Assembly: GCA_002352105.1 (NCBI GenBank)
Contig: DEHV01000010.1
Location: forward strand, 10,525-43,354
Length of the DNA stretch: 32,830 nt
Reading direction: 5' to 3'
Origin: Chitinophagaceae bacterium UBA2791
Lineage (GTDB): Bacteria; Bacteroidota; Bacteroidia; Chitinophagales; Chitinophagaceae
The translations under genes were made by a program, and so were the position numbers. The notes beneath the pieces are model-generated. The model was not told where the DNA came from. It did no database searches and saw nothing but the letters and a program-made list of their open reading frames with translations. Below are positions 1-7,481 of the stretch, one piece after another. How positions within the stretch are numbered: position 1 is the stretch's first letter; each line of letters starts with the position of its first letter.

Positions 1-3000
1 TTTTTCAGCTCTTCATTTTTTTGCAGCGCGCTCAGCAGGGCCGCGGTGTCGCTTTTTTTCCATTCTTCTACGATCTCCCTGAGTCGCGGTGAAGCATTGG
101 CGATCTTTACCGCAAGCGCATTGGCATAGTAGCGGTTAAAAAATTGTTCGGCGTTGTCATAAAGGTTTTCTGCAAGGTAAGGCAGGGCCTGCACGGCATA
201 CCATGCCGGATTTGCGGTGAACTCCACGCTTAGCGAGTGATGCTGAAGGGTTTCGCTGCCGCCGCTTTGCAGCAGTTTGTCGAACCGGAAGGCATGCGCG
301 CCTGCGCCTCTTACCGGGAGGGGCAGGGTTTCGGTTACCAACATACGATTCGATATAACGGGCAATAGCGACTCCTCGCCGTCGCTGATGCGGGATATAT
401 GGTTTGTGGAATCGGCTATATCGGCGCCTGCGATGATCCGGTAGGCAACCGGCTTGTTGTATTGAAAGGGAATATCGATACTGAAGCGGACAGGCGTACT
501 TTGGCCTGCGGCCGCGGTAAAATACTGGTTGGGGATCACATTCTTAAAATAGCCGTCTACCGATTTACCGGTCGAGGGATCGATAAGCTGAAGCTCGACC
601 TGGCCGGTGATCTCGCGATCGGAGAGGTTGACGATCTTGGCGCTGAAATCGATCCGGTCGCCTTCCCTGAGGAATCGCGGCGCATTGGGTTGTACCATCA
701 GGGGCTTCTGCGTAACCATCTGCTTTTCTCCATATCCAAAAGCAAGTTCCTTGTCGTGCGCCAGCAACATCCATTTCCATTGCGTTAAGGCCTCTGAAGT
801 CGTAAAAGAGAATTCCAGGTTTCCTTCGGCATCCGTTTGTAACTGTGGAAAGAAGAAAGCGGTCTCGTCAAAATTCTTCCTGATCTGCACGTTCTGCGGC
901 GAGGCGTCCGCGCTGCCCTCCGCCATATCGGGCGGCGCCGGGGGTTCAGCGGCATCGTCGGCAATCATTTCTTTTTTTGCCGATTCTTCTGCCTGCAGGG
1001 CAACGCCCGGCGCGGCGCCCATCAGCTCCCTCCCGATGCTTACGGCCTTATTCGCTCTCATCATATCGTATCGATAGACGGGTCCTGCGGCAAAGGAAGT
1101 ATTCAGCCTGTCGTATTCCTTGAGGGTAGCGTCGGGATATTTCTCCGGGGGATATTTTTCGACAGAAGCCTGCGAGAGGAAATTAACGCGGCCCGACCAC
1201 CTGCCCAGCGAAACATCGGTCGACCAGATCGACGGTATGTTCCACCGGTGAGGGTGAAACTGATCCAGCGAAGCGTCGTACATGGTCATCAACACCTCGG
1301 CGGCAGCTTTGTCCTTGTTATGCCCCCGGATCTTTATTTTCCATTGCTCGCTGGCGCCTGGCAGGGTCTTATCGCGGTAGGTAATATAATCGATCGACAG
1401 CTCCTTGTTGCTGAATGGGATATTGATGGCGCGCTGATCGGAATACATCCTGTTGTGTTTTACAAAGCTCATGTTCATCAGGATGACCCCGCGATCTTTT
1501 TCGGTAATTTTTATATCGTAGGCGCGGCTATTGTTGTTCAGCGTCAGGTAGTCTGTTTTTTCGCCGACGGTCTTTCCTGCCAGTTCATGAATCACAAATA
1601 CATTGTCGAGATTCGTATTCAGCTGGTACCGGACCGTTTCCCCGGGCGCGGCTGTAGCGCGGTCGAGCTCAATGTTCCCGGATGCAAAAGATGATTTAAG
1701 CGCCGGGTTGTACAGTTGCAGGTAGCGTTTACTGGTTACGGTTTCCCCGTATTTATCGACCGTAGAGGCTTCGATAAGGTACCATCCCGATTTCCAGGAT
1801 CTGGCGTTTAGCGCGAATCCCCGGTTTGCCGAAGTAGCTCCTTCTGTCTCGAATACCTTCTCCTCTTTCGCCCAATTGGTTATTTCATTTTCATCAGCAT
1901 AGGGGTCGTAAGGGAACAGCCGGTAATATTCTTCCCTGCTCATGATAAACTGATCGGGCTGGCGCCAGTACCGCTCGCGGAATATTCTATCGGGCATGGC
2001 CAGGCGGTGAATGGCTACGGCAGCGGTTGTTTTTTCTTCCGCGTCGTTCATATTCGTCGCCAATACGCCGATCGCTTTCAGGCTGTCGGCGGATATTTTT
2101 TCGGGGGCGTCGATCTGCAACTTTATCGCCTGGTAGGCGATGGTCATGGATACCGCGCCGCTCCTGGTCTCCCCGTTGATATCGGTGATATCTGCATTGA
2201 TCTCATAATAGAACAGGGGCTGGTTTTTTTTGTCGATGGTTTTGTCGGGCTGGGCGACAAATCTGATCCTGAACTTCCCTTCGCTGTCGGTAGCGGTAAC
2301 GCCATGGGCGATCTCTGCCTGCTGTTGCTGGTAAGGCGGCCATATCCTGGGAAGATAACTGGCGGGGAACGCATAAAAGGGAATGATCGATCTTCTGATC
2401 ACCCGGTAGCTTACGGTTGCATTGTTGATGTTGTTTCCCGCATAGGCTTTGGCGGCGCCGTCTACCTGAATGCTATCGAACAGTTTATAGGTCCCTGCGG
2501 GCTTGGGTATCTCTACATAGAATTTCGGGCGTTTGTATTCTTCCACCGAGAAATAGATTTCATTTTCAGCGGTATTGTCCCTCAGCGTGAAATTTCCATT
2601 CAGCCCGGAGGAGGGCAGCGTGAATTTTCCTGCATAGGATCCGAATGCATTGGTCGTAAGCGTAAGGGAATCGACCGGTTCCCTGTTGGCGTTGTATAAG
2701 ATAATGGTCGACTTACTATTACCCATAACCGTAGACTCGGAGCCGCTTTTTCCGCGCAGTACTTTTATGCCCTTAAAATAAACGATCTGTCCGGGACGGT
2801 ACAGCGATCGGTCGGAGAACAGGAAGCTATGCGCTTTTTCTTTTTTTTCTGCGTTCAGATCCGGGCGGTAATAGTAGGCATAGACCAGGTCGTCCAGGAA
2901 TAGCCTGTCGTTGGGCGTGCTGATCTCCAGCCGGATCGGGAAATTGTTTTTATCGCCGGGAACCTCGGGCGTTTTGAAAAACCCGTTTTTGTCCGCTGTC

Positions 3001-4601
3001 AGCAGCTCGCCTTTTTGCAGTATGTTTTTATTTGCCGTATAGTCATAGCGTTGACGCCAGAGCTGTACTTTAGCCGCCGGCACGGGCGCTCCCGATTCGC
3101 GATGGAGCACATAATATTGATTGCCTTTGTTGATATAGGATAGATCGGATACATGAAATGACTGAAGCGAAATGATGCTGCTTTGTAAGGCGAAACTTTT
3201 TTCGGAGCTGGCGATCAGGGCGTATTCTCCGGGGGGGAGCCCGTCGACCTTTAGTTCTATATGATGCTGCTGATGGTCTTTTGTATCGGGCAGCGCGTTT
3301 GTAAAGGACCGGATAGCGGGCGTCTTAAGCAGTTCTTTCCAGTAGCCTTCTTTCCAGGTTTCCCTTGCATCCTTCTTTTTAGACATGTCCACTATGCGAA
3401 AATATACGGCAGGCGTATTGCGGTAAGTCAGCAGTATCCTGAAAGCGCTGTTCGGAATGTTTACTTTTTCCGCCTGAATCTTTATCTCTTTTCTTTCAAT
3501 CGACTTTAGCAATAGGGAGCAGTCGTATTTTTCGGGACTTTCCCCTTTTTGCGCCAATACGGGCTGACAGATCTTTTTTGCTTCGAGATAGGCATAGCGG
3601 TTTGCCGTATCCGTTAGCGGATCATACGCTGCGGCCTGGGATACATACCATTCGGCAAGCAGGTGCCGGGCACGCGCGGCGGATCCGGGGTATTTTTTTA
3701 TCAGGTCTTCCAGCGCCTGTTTATACAACCCGGTTTTATTTTCCTGCGTGCCAAAGGAATGGACAAACTGTATCCTGGCAATGTCCGCATCGATCAGGGC
3801 GTCGGGTTTGGCATCGGAGAGATGAAAACGGATCAGTTGTTGAAACAGCTGCAGCGCCTTATAGTGGAGGGACAGGGAATCGGCCGAAACAAAACGGTGA
3901 GCGGCAAAATCGCCCGCGCCTGCGAATGCTTCTTTGTCGGCTATTTCAAATGCGTAAGCGGGCTTGCGGATATCCCGTTCATCGTTGGTGAAATATTCCA
4001 GAGCGCGATGCGCCAGCAGATCGAATAAGGTCGGCCGCAGATGGCGGGTATTGCCTTTAATGATGATGGGGTCGTAGGCTTCGAGCAGGGTTTGCTGTAA
4101 TTTTTTTTCCTGCTGGATAGAAGACAGGTAAAGCCCGCTTATCTTTTGGTGCAGGTCGTCTATGCCCCAGGTCGCAGGATCTTTTTTGTCGTACCCGGCG
4201 GTTGCCGTGCGGTTGTACAATTTCCATCGGTTCTGCTGGAGATAGCTCCAGTACGCTTCGGCGGTTATGCTGTACAGTATCGAGGTAGCCGGTTCTTTCG
4301 AGGCGGCGGTTTCTTTTTCCAGGTCGGCGATATTTTCAAGCGCCGCATTTTCGGAGAGCTGCTCCTGCAGCGAAGCCCGGTACAGCAGGGCCTTGATGGC
4401 CTGGGGGTCGTTCTTTTCTTTTTTAGCGGCAAGATATATCTTGTTCACTTCTTCGAGCGCTGTTTTTACCAGTCCCTTTTTATTGACCAGGGTGTCGATT
4501 TTATTCCATGACTGCTGATAGGTATTCAATTTCTTTTGCGCCATTACGATGGATATAAAAAAGGAAAAGGACAGGAGAAGAAACAATTTTTTCAATAGCA
4601 T
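1..4601 (-). CDS. Alpha-2-macroglobulin family protein, 3' end outside window
   Basis: This is a large exported protein of which about 1,533 residues are visible; the C-terminus lies beyond the left edge. The ATG at 4601 begins a signal peptide (MLLKKLFLLLSFSFF, cleavage probably at VMA-Q). About 500 mostly helical residues follow, then macroglobulin beta-domains with the MG2-type motif SLYRPGQIVYFKG near residue 600. An acidic Ala/Pro/Glu-rich bait-like stretch lies at about residues 1199-1237, followed by the A2M core (FDETAFFFPQL, then TSEALTQWKWMLLAHD). The start of the thioester domain is seen as AVQALPYLAENLYDNAEQFF. In thioester-bearing homologues this site reads CxEQ; here it is NAEQ, with Asn1483 in the cysteine position. 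Family members act in the periplasm or envelope as protease traps or structural proteins. A terminator-like hairpin separates it from sucD upstream, so it probably has its own promoter. Family assignment is firm; the actual role is not known from sequence. Confidence 0.9.
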   Translation of the reverse strand, partial: MLLKKLFLLLSFSFFISIVMAQKKLNTYQQSWNKIDTLVNKKGLVKTALEEVNKIYLAAKKEKNDPQAIKALLYRASLQEQLSENAALENIADLEKETAASKEPATSILYSITAEAYWSYLQQNRWKLYNRTATAGYDKKDPATWGIDDLHQKISGLYLSSIQQEKKLQQTLLEAYDPIIIKGNTRHLRPTLFDLLAHRALEYFTNDERDIRKPAYAFEIADKEAFAGAGDFAAHRFVSADSLSLHYKALQLFQQLIRFHLSDAKPDALIDADIARIQFVHSFGTQENKTGLYKQALEDLIKKYPGSAARARHLLAEWYVSQAAAYDPLTDTANRYAYLEAKKICQPVLAQKGESPEKYDCSLLLKSIERKEIKIQAEKVNIPNSAFRILLTYRNTPAVYFRIVDMSKKKDARETWKEGYWKELLKTPAIRSFTNALPDTKDHQQHHIELKVDGLPPGEYALIASSEKSFALQSSIISLQSFHVSDLSYINKGNQYYVLHRESGAPVPAAKVQLWRQRYDYTANKNILQKGELLTADKNGFFKTPEVPGDKNNFPIRLEISTPNDRLFLDDLVYAYYYRPDLNAEKKEKAHSFLFSDRSLYRPGQIVYFKGIKVLRGKSGSESTVMGNSKSTIILYNANREPVDSLTLTTNAFGSYAGKFTLPSSGLNGNFTLRDNTAENEIYFSVEEYKRPKFYVEIPKPAGTYKLFDSIQVDGAAKAYAGNNINNATVSYRVIRRSIIPFYAFPASYLPRIWPPYQQQQAEIAHGVTATDSEGKFRIRFVAQPDKTIDKKNQPLFYYEINADITDINGETRSGAVSMTIAYQAIKLQIDAPEKISADSLKAIGVLATNMNDAEEKTTAAVAIHRLAMPDRIFRERYWRQPDQFIMSREEYYRLFPYDPYADENEITNWAKEEKVFETEGATSANRGFALNARSWKSGWYLIEASTVDKYGETVTSKRYLQLYNPALKSSFASGNIELDRATAAPGETVRYQLNTNLDNVFVIHELAGKTVGEKTDYLTLNNNSRAYDIKITEKDRGVILMNMSFVKHNRMYSDQRAINIPFSNKELSIDYITYRDKTLPGASEQWKIKIRGHNKDKAAAEVLMTMYDASLDQFHPHRWNIPSIWSTDVSLGRWSGRVNFLSQASVEKYPPEKYPDATLKEYDRLNTSFAAGPVYRYDMMRANKAVSIGRELMGAAPGVALQAEESAKKEMIADDAAEPPAPPDMAEGSADASPQNVQIRKNFDETAFFFPQLQTDAEGNLEFSFTTSEALTQWKWMLLAHDKELAFGYGEKQMVTQKPLMVQPNAPRFLREGDRIDFSAKIVNLSDREITGQVELQLIDPSTGKSVDGYFKNVIPNQYFTAAAGQSTPVRFSIDIPFQYNKPVAYRIIAGADIADSTNHISRISDGEESLLPVISNRMLVTETLPLPVRGAGAHAFRFDKLLQSGGSETLQHHSLSVEFTANPAWYAVQALPYLAENLYDNAEQFFNRYYANALAVKIANASPRLREIVEEWKKSDTAALLSALQKNEELK

Positions 4602-4618
4602 ACCGATGGATTGTTGTT

Positions 4619-4626
4619 TAAAGATA
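4619..4626 (-). promoter_or_regulatory. Weak TAnnTTTG-like -7 box before the macroglobulin gene
   Basis: On the minus strand the bases read TATCTTTA, one mismatch from the Bacteroidota -7 consensus TAnnTTTG, 17 bases before the ATG at 4601. I see no clear TTG -33 element. It is the best candidate promoter in the gap after the sucD terminator, but it may be chance. Confidence 0.3.
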
Positions 4627-4792
4627 GTCTTTGTTAAGAAATACGCCGTCGGGCTGATTGCAAACCGGGGCGGCTCCTGTCGATAGTGAAGATGCCGGTC
4701 GAATGGTATTGCATAATCAACAATCTGTTAAAAACGCCGATCGTCTTCGGTTTGCGCAATATAGACCTGAAAATAACCGCCGGCGTTGCGTT

Positions 4793-4833
4793 AAAATAAA
4801 AAAGAGGGCGTCTCAAAACTGATACGTCCTCCT
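4793..4833 (-). terminator. Rho-independent-like terminator after sucD
   Basis: Read on the minus strand, GAGGACGT (4831-4824) pairs with ACGCCCTC (4811-4804), with one A-C mismatch and a 12-base loop. The T-rich run TTTTTTATTTT follows at once. It lies about 55 bases past the sucD stop and points the right way to end the sucD transcript before the macroglobulin gene. The rest of the 284-base gap between the two genes shows no other feature apart from the weak promoter box. Confidence 0.7.
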
Positions 4834-4885
4834 TCGCTTATACTAATACTTATTTAATGGCGCGGATATTGCCTGACGATAGATC

Positions 4886-5755
4886 TTACCTGATCATCCT
4901 GGCCATCAGCGTGCCGATATCTGCCGGACTATTGGCCACATGTATACCGCATTCGCTCATGATCTTCATTTTGGCGGCGGCGGTATCGTCTGCTCCGCCG
5001 ATAATGGCTCCGGCATGGCCCATCCTTCTTCCCGGAGGCGCTGTCTGGCCGGCGATAAATCCGACAACAGGTTTCTTGCCATTCTCTTTATACCAGCGGG
5101 CGGCTTCTGCTTCCATGCCTCCGCCGATTTCCCCGATCATGATCACGCCGGCGGTTTCAGGGTCGTTCATGAACAGTTCCAGCGCTTCCTTTGTAGTGGT
5201 GCCGATGATCGGGTCGCCGCCAATGCCTACGGCGGTAGAAATGCCCAGTCCGGCTTTGATCGCCTGGTCGGCGGCTTCGTAAGTCAGGGTGCCTGATTTG
5301 GAAACCACGCCGATATTGCCTTTTTTAAAGACAAAGCCCGGCATGATGCCCACCTTGCATTCTTCGGCGGTGATCACTCCCGGGCAGTTGGGGCCGATCA
5401 GCCTGACGGATTTTCCGGAAAGGAAATTCTTGGCTTTCACCATATCCTGGACGGGAATGCCCTCGGTAATGCAAACGATCAATTCTATGCCGGCGTCGGC
5501 GGCTTCCATGATGGCGTCGGCGGCAAAAGCAGGGGGAACAAAAATAATAGACACATTGGCCCCGGTCTTACGCACGCCTTCCGCCACCGTATTGAACACC
5601 TCCCTGTCGAGATGGCGCGAGCCGCCCTTGCCTGGGGTCACGCCGCCTACGATCTGCGAGCCGTATTCTATCATCTGGGTGGCATGAAAACTGCCTTCCG
5701 TACCGGTAAATCCTTGCACCAATATTTTTGACTGCTTGTTGACTAGTATACTCAT
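4886..5755 (-). CDS. sucD: Succinyl-CoA synthetase (ADP/GDP-forming) alpha subunit
   Basis: This is the alpha subunit of the TCA-cycle enzyme that interconverts succinyl-CoA and succinate with nucleotide phosphorylation; it acts in the cytoplasm with a beta subunit (SucC). The 289-residue length is normal for the family. The N-terminal CoA-binding fold carries VQGFTGTEGSFH, the middle shows IGPNCPGV, and the phosphorylated histidine is His247 in GRRMGHAGAI. sucC is not in this window, so the two subunits are encoded apart, at least on this side. A perfect -7 promoter box lies 20 bases upstream of the start and a terminator-like hairpin follows the gene. It is therefore probably a single-gene transcript, even though mlaF ends only 42 bases upstream. 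Confidence 0.97.
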   Translation of the reverse strand: MSILVNKQSKILVQGFTGTEGSFHATQMIEYGSQIVGGVTPGKGGSRHLDREVFNTVAEGVRKTGANVSIIFVPPAFAADAIMEAADAGIELIVCITEGIPVQDMVKAKNFLSGKSVRLIGPNCPGVITAEECKVGIMPGFVFKKGNIGVVSKSGTLTYEAADQAIKAGLGISTAVGIGGDPIIGTTTKEALELFMNDPETAGVIMIGEIGGGMEAEAARWYKENGKKPVVGFIAGQTAPPGRRMGHAGAIIGGADDTAAAKMKIMSECGIHVANSPADIGTLMARMIR

Positions 5756-5775
5756 GGAAGAATTTTAAATTTCCG

Positions 5776-5783
5776 CAAAAATA
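5776..5783 (-). promoter_or_regulatory. TAnnTTTG -7 promoter box for sucD
   Basis: The minus strand reads TATTTTTG, a full match to the Bacteroidota -7 consensus TAnnTTTG, in the 42-base gap between the mlaF stop and the sucD ATG. No TTG is seen at the usual -33 distance. Position and orientation support a separate sucD transcript. Confidence 0.6.
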
Positions 5784-5797
5784 GGGCTAAAAAGGTT

Positions 5798-6628
5798 TCA
5801 TTGGCGCGTTGACCCTTCATTATTCATCAGATCATCCATATTGCGTTGATTGGCGATCTTTCCGCTCAACTCCAGCATACGCATGTCCTTGGCGTCTTTC
5901 AGGAATTCTGAAGCGAAGATAAATTCATTCAACAGCTCATTTTTACTGAAAATAATTTCTTTATTGGTGCCTTCCCATTCCTTTAATCCCTTGTGCATAT
6001 AGAGGATATGATCGCCGATCTCCATCACGCTGTTCATATCGTGCGTATTAACGATAGTTGTAATGTTATATTCCTTGGTGATCTCCATGATCAGCTTATC
6101 GATCACCATCGAGGTCATGGGGTCCAGGCCTGAATTGGGTTCGTCGCAGAAAAGATATTGCGGGTTCAGGACGATGGCGCGCGCTATGCCTACTCTTTTT
6201 TTCATACCGCCGCTAAGCTCGGCGGGGAATTTTTTATTAACATCCTTAAGGTTAACTCTTTCTAGCGCCTCGTTGACGCGTTTAAGCTTGACGGCATAGC
6301 TATCCCGGGAAAACATGTTCAGGGGAAACATGATGTTCTTTTCTACGGTCTGGCTATCGAATAATGCAGATCCCTGGAAAAGCATGCCGATCTGCTTGCG
6401 GATCTCCTTTTTCTCGGCCGTGGTCATGGTAGTCAGGTCCTGCCCCTGGTAAAGGATCTCGCCGCTATCCGGCTGAAGCAATCCCACCAGGCATTTCATG
6501 AACACGGTTTTTCCGCTTCCGCTGGCGCCGATAATGAGATTGCATTTTCCAGGCTGCATCTGAACGCTGACATCGTTCAGCACCGTGTTTGCTCCAAATG
6601 ATTTTTTTAGGTTTCTTACTTCTATCAT
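5798..6628 (-). CDS. mlaF: ABC transporter ATP-binding protein, MlaF-like
   Basis: This is the cytoplasmic ATPase of an Mla-type ABC system that moves phospholipids between inner and outer membranes. Of 276 residues, the Walker A motif GASGSGKT lies at 34-41. The signature LSGGMKKR, the Walker B segment YLFCDEP and the switch histidine in VNTHDMN follow in the normal order. I chose ATG 6628 (MIEVRNLKKSFG) over the upstream ATG at 6679 because it matches the family N-terminus. Its ATGA overlaps the TGA stop of mlaE, the classic arrangement for coupled translation. The last 40 or so residues are a family-typical C-terminal tail. No MCE-domain (MlaD-like) gene follows; sucD does. Confidence 0.92.
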   Translation of the reverse strand: MIEVRNLKKSFGANTVLNDVSVQMQPGKCNLIIGASGSGKTVFMKCLVGLLQPDSGEILYQGQDLTTMTTAEKKEIRKQIGMLFQGSALFDSQTVEKNIMFPLNMFSRDSYAVKLKRVNEALERVNLKDVNKKFPAELSGGMKKRVGIARAIVLNPQYLFCDEPNSGLDPMTSMVIDKLIMEITKEYNITTIVNTHDMNSVMEIGDHILYMHKGLKEWEGTNKEIIFSKNELLNEFIFASEFLKDAKDMRMLELSGKIANQRNMDDLMNNEGSTRQ

Positions 6629-7365
6629 TGTAATAAAAGGGCTGCTAAAATGTAATCGGCAAATAAGATGGCTACGCAACTGACGACGACGGCTTTTGTG
6701 CTGGCCCTGCCGATTTCCAGCGCGCCGCCCTGAACATGATAACCGTAATATGCGGGTATACTCGAGATCAGAAAGGCAAAGGTATACGCCTTTGTCAAGG
6801 CAAAAAATACATTGTAGGGCACAAAGTTTTCATGTAAACCCTTATCGTAAACATTCGCTGCCAATATGCCCGACGCGGATCCGGCCACCCGGCCCCCATA
6901 TATGCCCAATGCCGCTGATATGACCACCAGCAGGGGAATAACGATCATGGCCGCCAGTATCTTAGGCGCCACCAGGTAGGCCTTGGTATTAACGCCCATG
7001 ATCTCTAACGCGTCGATCTGTTCGCTTACCCGCATGTTTCCGAGCTCGCTGGCGATCTTGCTGCCTACAACGCCCGCCAGTACGACACAGATCAGGGTCG
7101 GCGCAAATTCCAGTATCATGGTATCCCTGACGATCTGCGCAATGGTCGATTTGGGGATAACCGGGCTGACCAGCTGGTAGGCGGTCTGAAGCGTCGATAC
7201 GGCTCCCATAAAGAAGGAAATAACAACTACGATCCCAAGGGAGCCAATGCCGATCTCCGAGCATTGGTGCATCAGTTCTTTCCAGTAAACCCTTCCATTT
7301 TCCGGCCTGGAAAACATCCCTTTCAACAACAGTAAAAAACGTCCGAGTTCTGTAAAAAAATTCAT
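6625..7365 (-). CDS. mlaE: ABC transporter permease, MlaE-like
   Basis: This is an inner-membrane permease of the MlaE family (246 residues), the partner of the MlaF-like ATPase that follows. Several hydrophobic segments are visible (for example GSLGIVVVISFFMGAVSTL, and IVIPLLVVISAALGIYGG) together with the family hallmark EFAPTLICVVLAGVVGSKIASELG. The reading frame is open to an ATG at 7443, but I chose ATG 7365 (MNFFTELGRFLLLL), because homologues begin with a short amphipathic helix of this kind and the extra N-terminal residues look non-conserved. It overlaps mlaF by four bases. The gap to the malic enzyme gene upstream holds a strong hairpin. Confidence 0.92.
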   Translation of the reverse strand: MNFFTELGRFLLLLKGMFSRPENGRVYWKELMHQCSEIGIGSLGIVVVISFFMGAVSTLQTAYQLVSPVIPKSTIAQIVRDTMILEFAPTLICVVLAGVVGSKIASELGNMRVSEQIDALEIMGVNTKAYLVAPKILAAMIVIPLLVVISAALGIYGGRVAGSASGILAANVYDKGLHENFVPYNVFFALTKAYTFAFLISSIPAYYGYHVQGGALEIGRASTKAVVVSCVAILFADYILAALLLQ

Positions 7366-7424
7366 ATTGGTTATAAACGGTGAAAGAAACGCAATCAATA
7401 TACAATATTCCGTCTTTTTACCTA

Positions 7425-7447
7425 AACAACGGCGAGCAGCCATTGTT
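7425..7447 (-). terminator. Strong stem-loop between malic enzyme and mlaE genes
   Basis: AACAACGGC (7425-7433) and GCCATTGTT (7439-7447) form a 9-bp stem with one G-U or mismatched pair, depending on strand, and a 5-base loop. It lies in the 116-base gap between the malic enzyme stop and the mlaE start. On the minus strand it ends in TTGTTTAGG, without a real U-tract, so it may be a weak terminator, an mRNA-stabilising 3' hairpin or a processing site. On the plus strand no U-run follows either. Confidence 0.45.
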
Positions 7448-7481
7448 CAGGGATTATATGATGCAGCCGCCGGCTTGTTCG

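Noticed and set aside
2007..2699. 230-codon open frame on the plus strand, antisense to the macroglobulin gene
   Set aside because: The minus-strand frame is continuous and recognisable over this region; the antisense translation is Gly/Phe-rich without motifs.
4634..4816. 60-codon minus-strand frame between sucD and the macroglobulin gene
   Set aside because: It begins inside the terminator hairpin of sucD and has no promoter or protein-like pattern.
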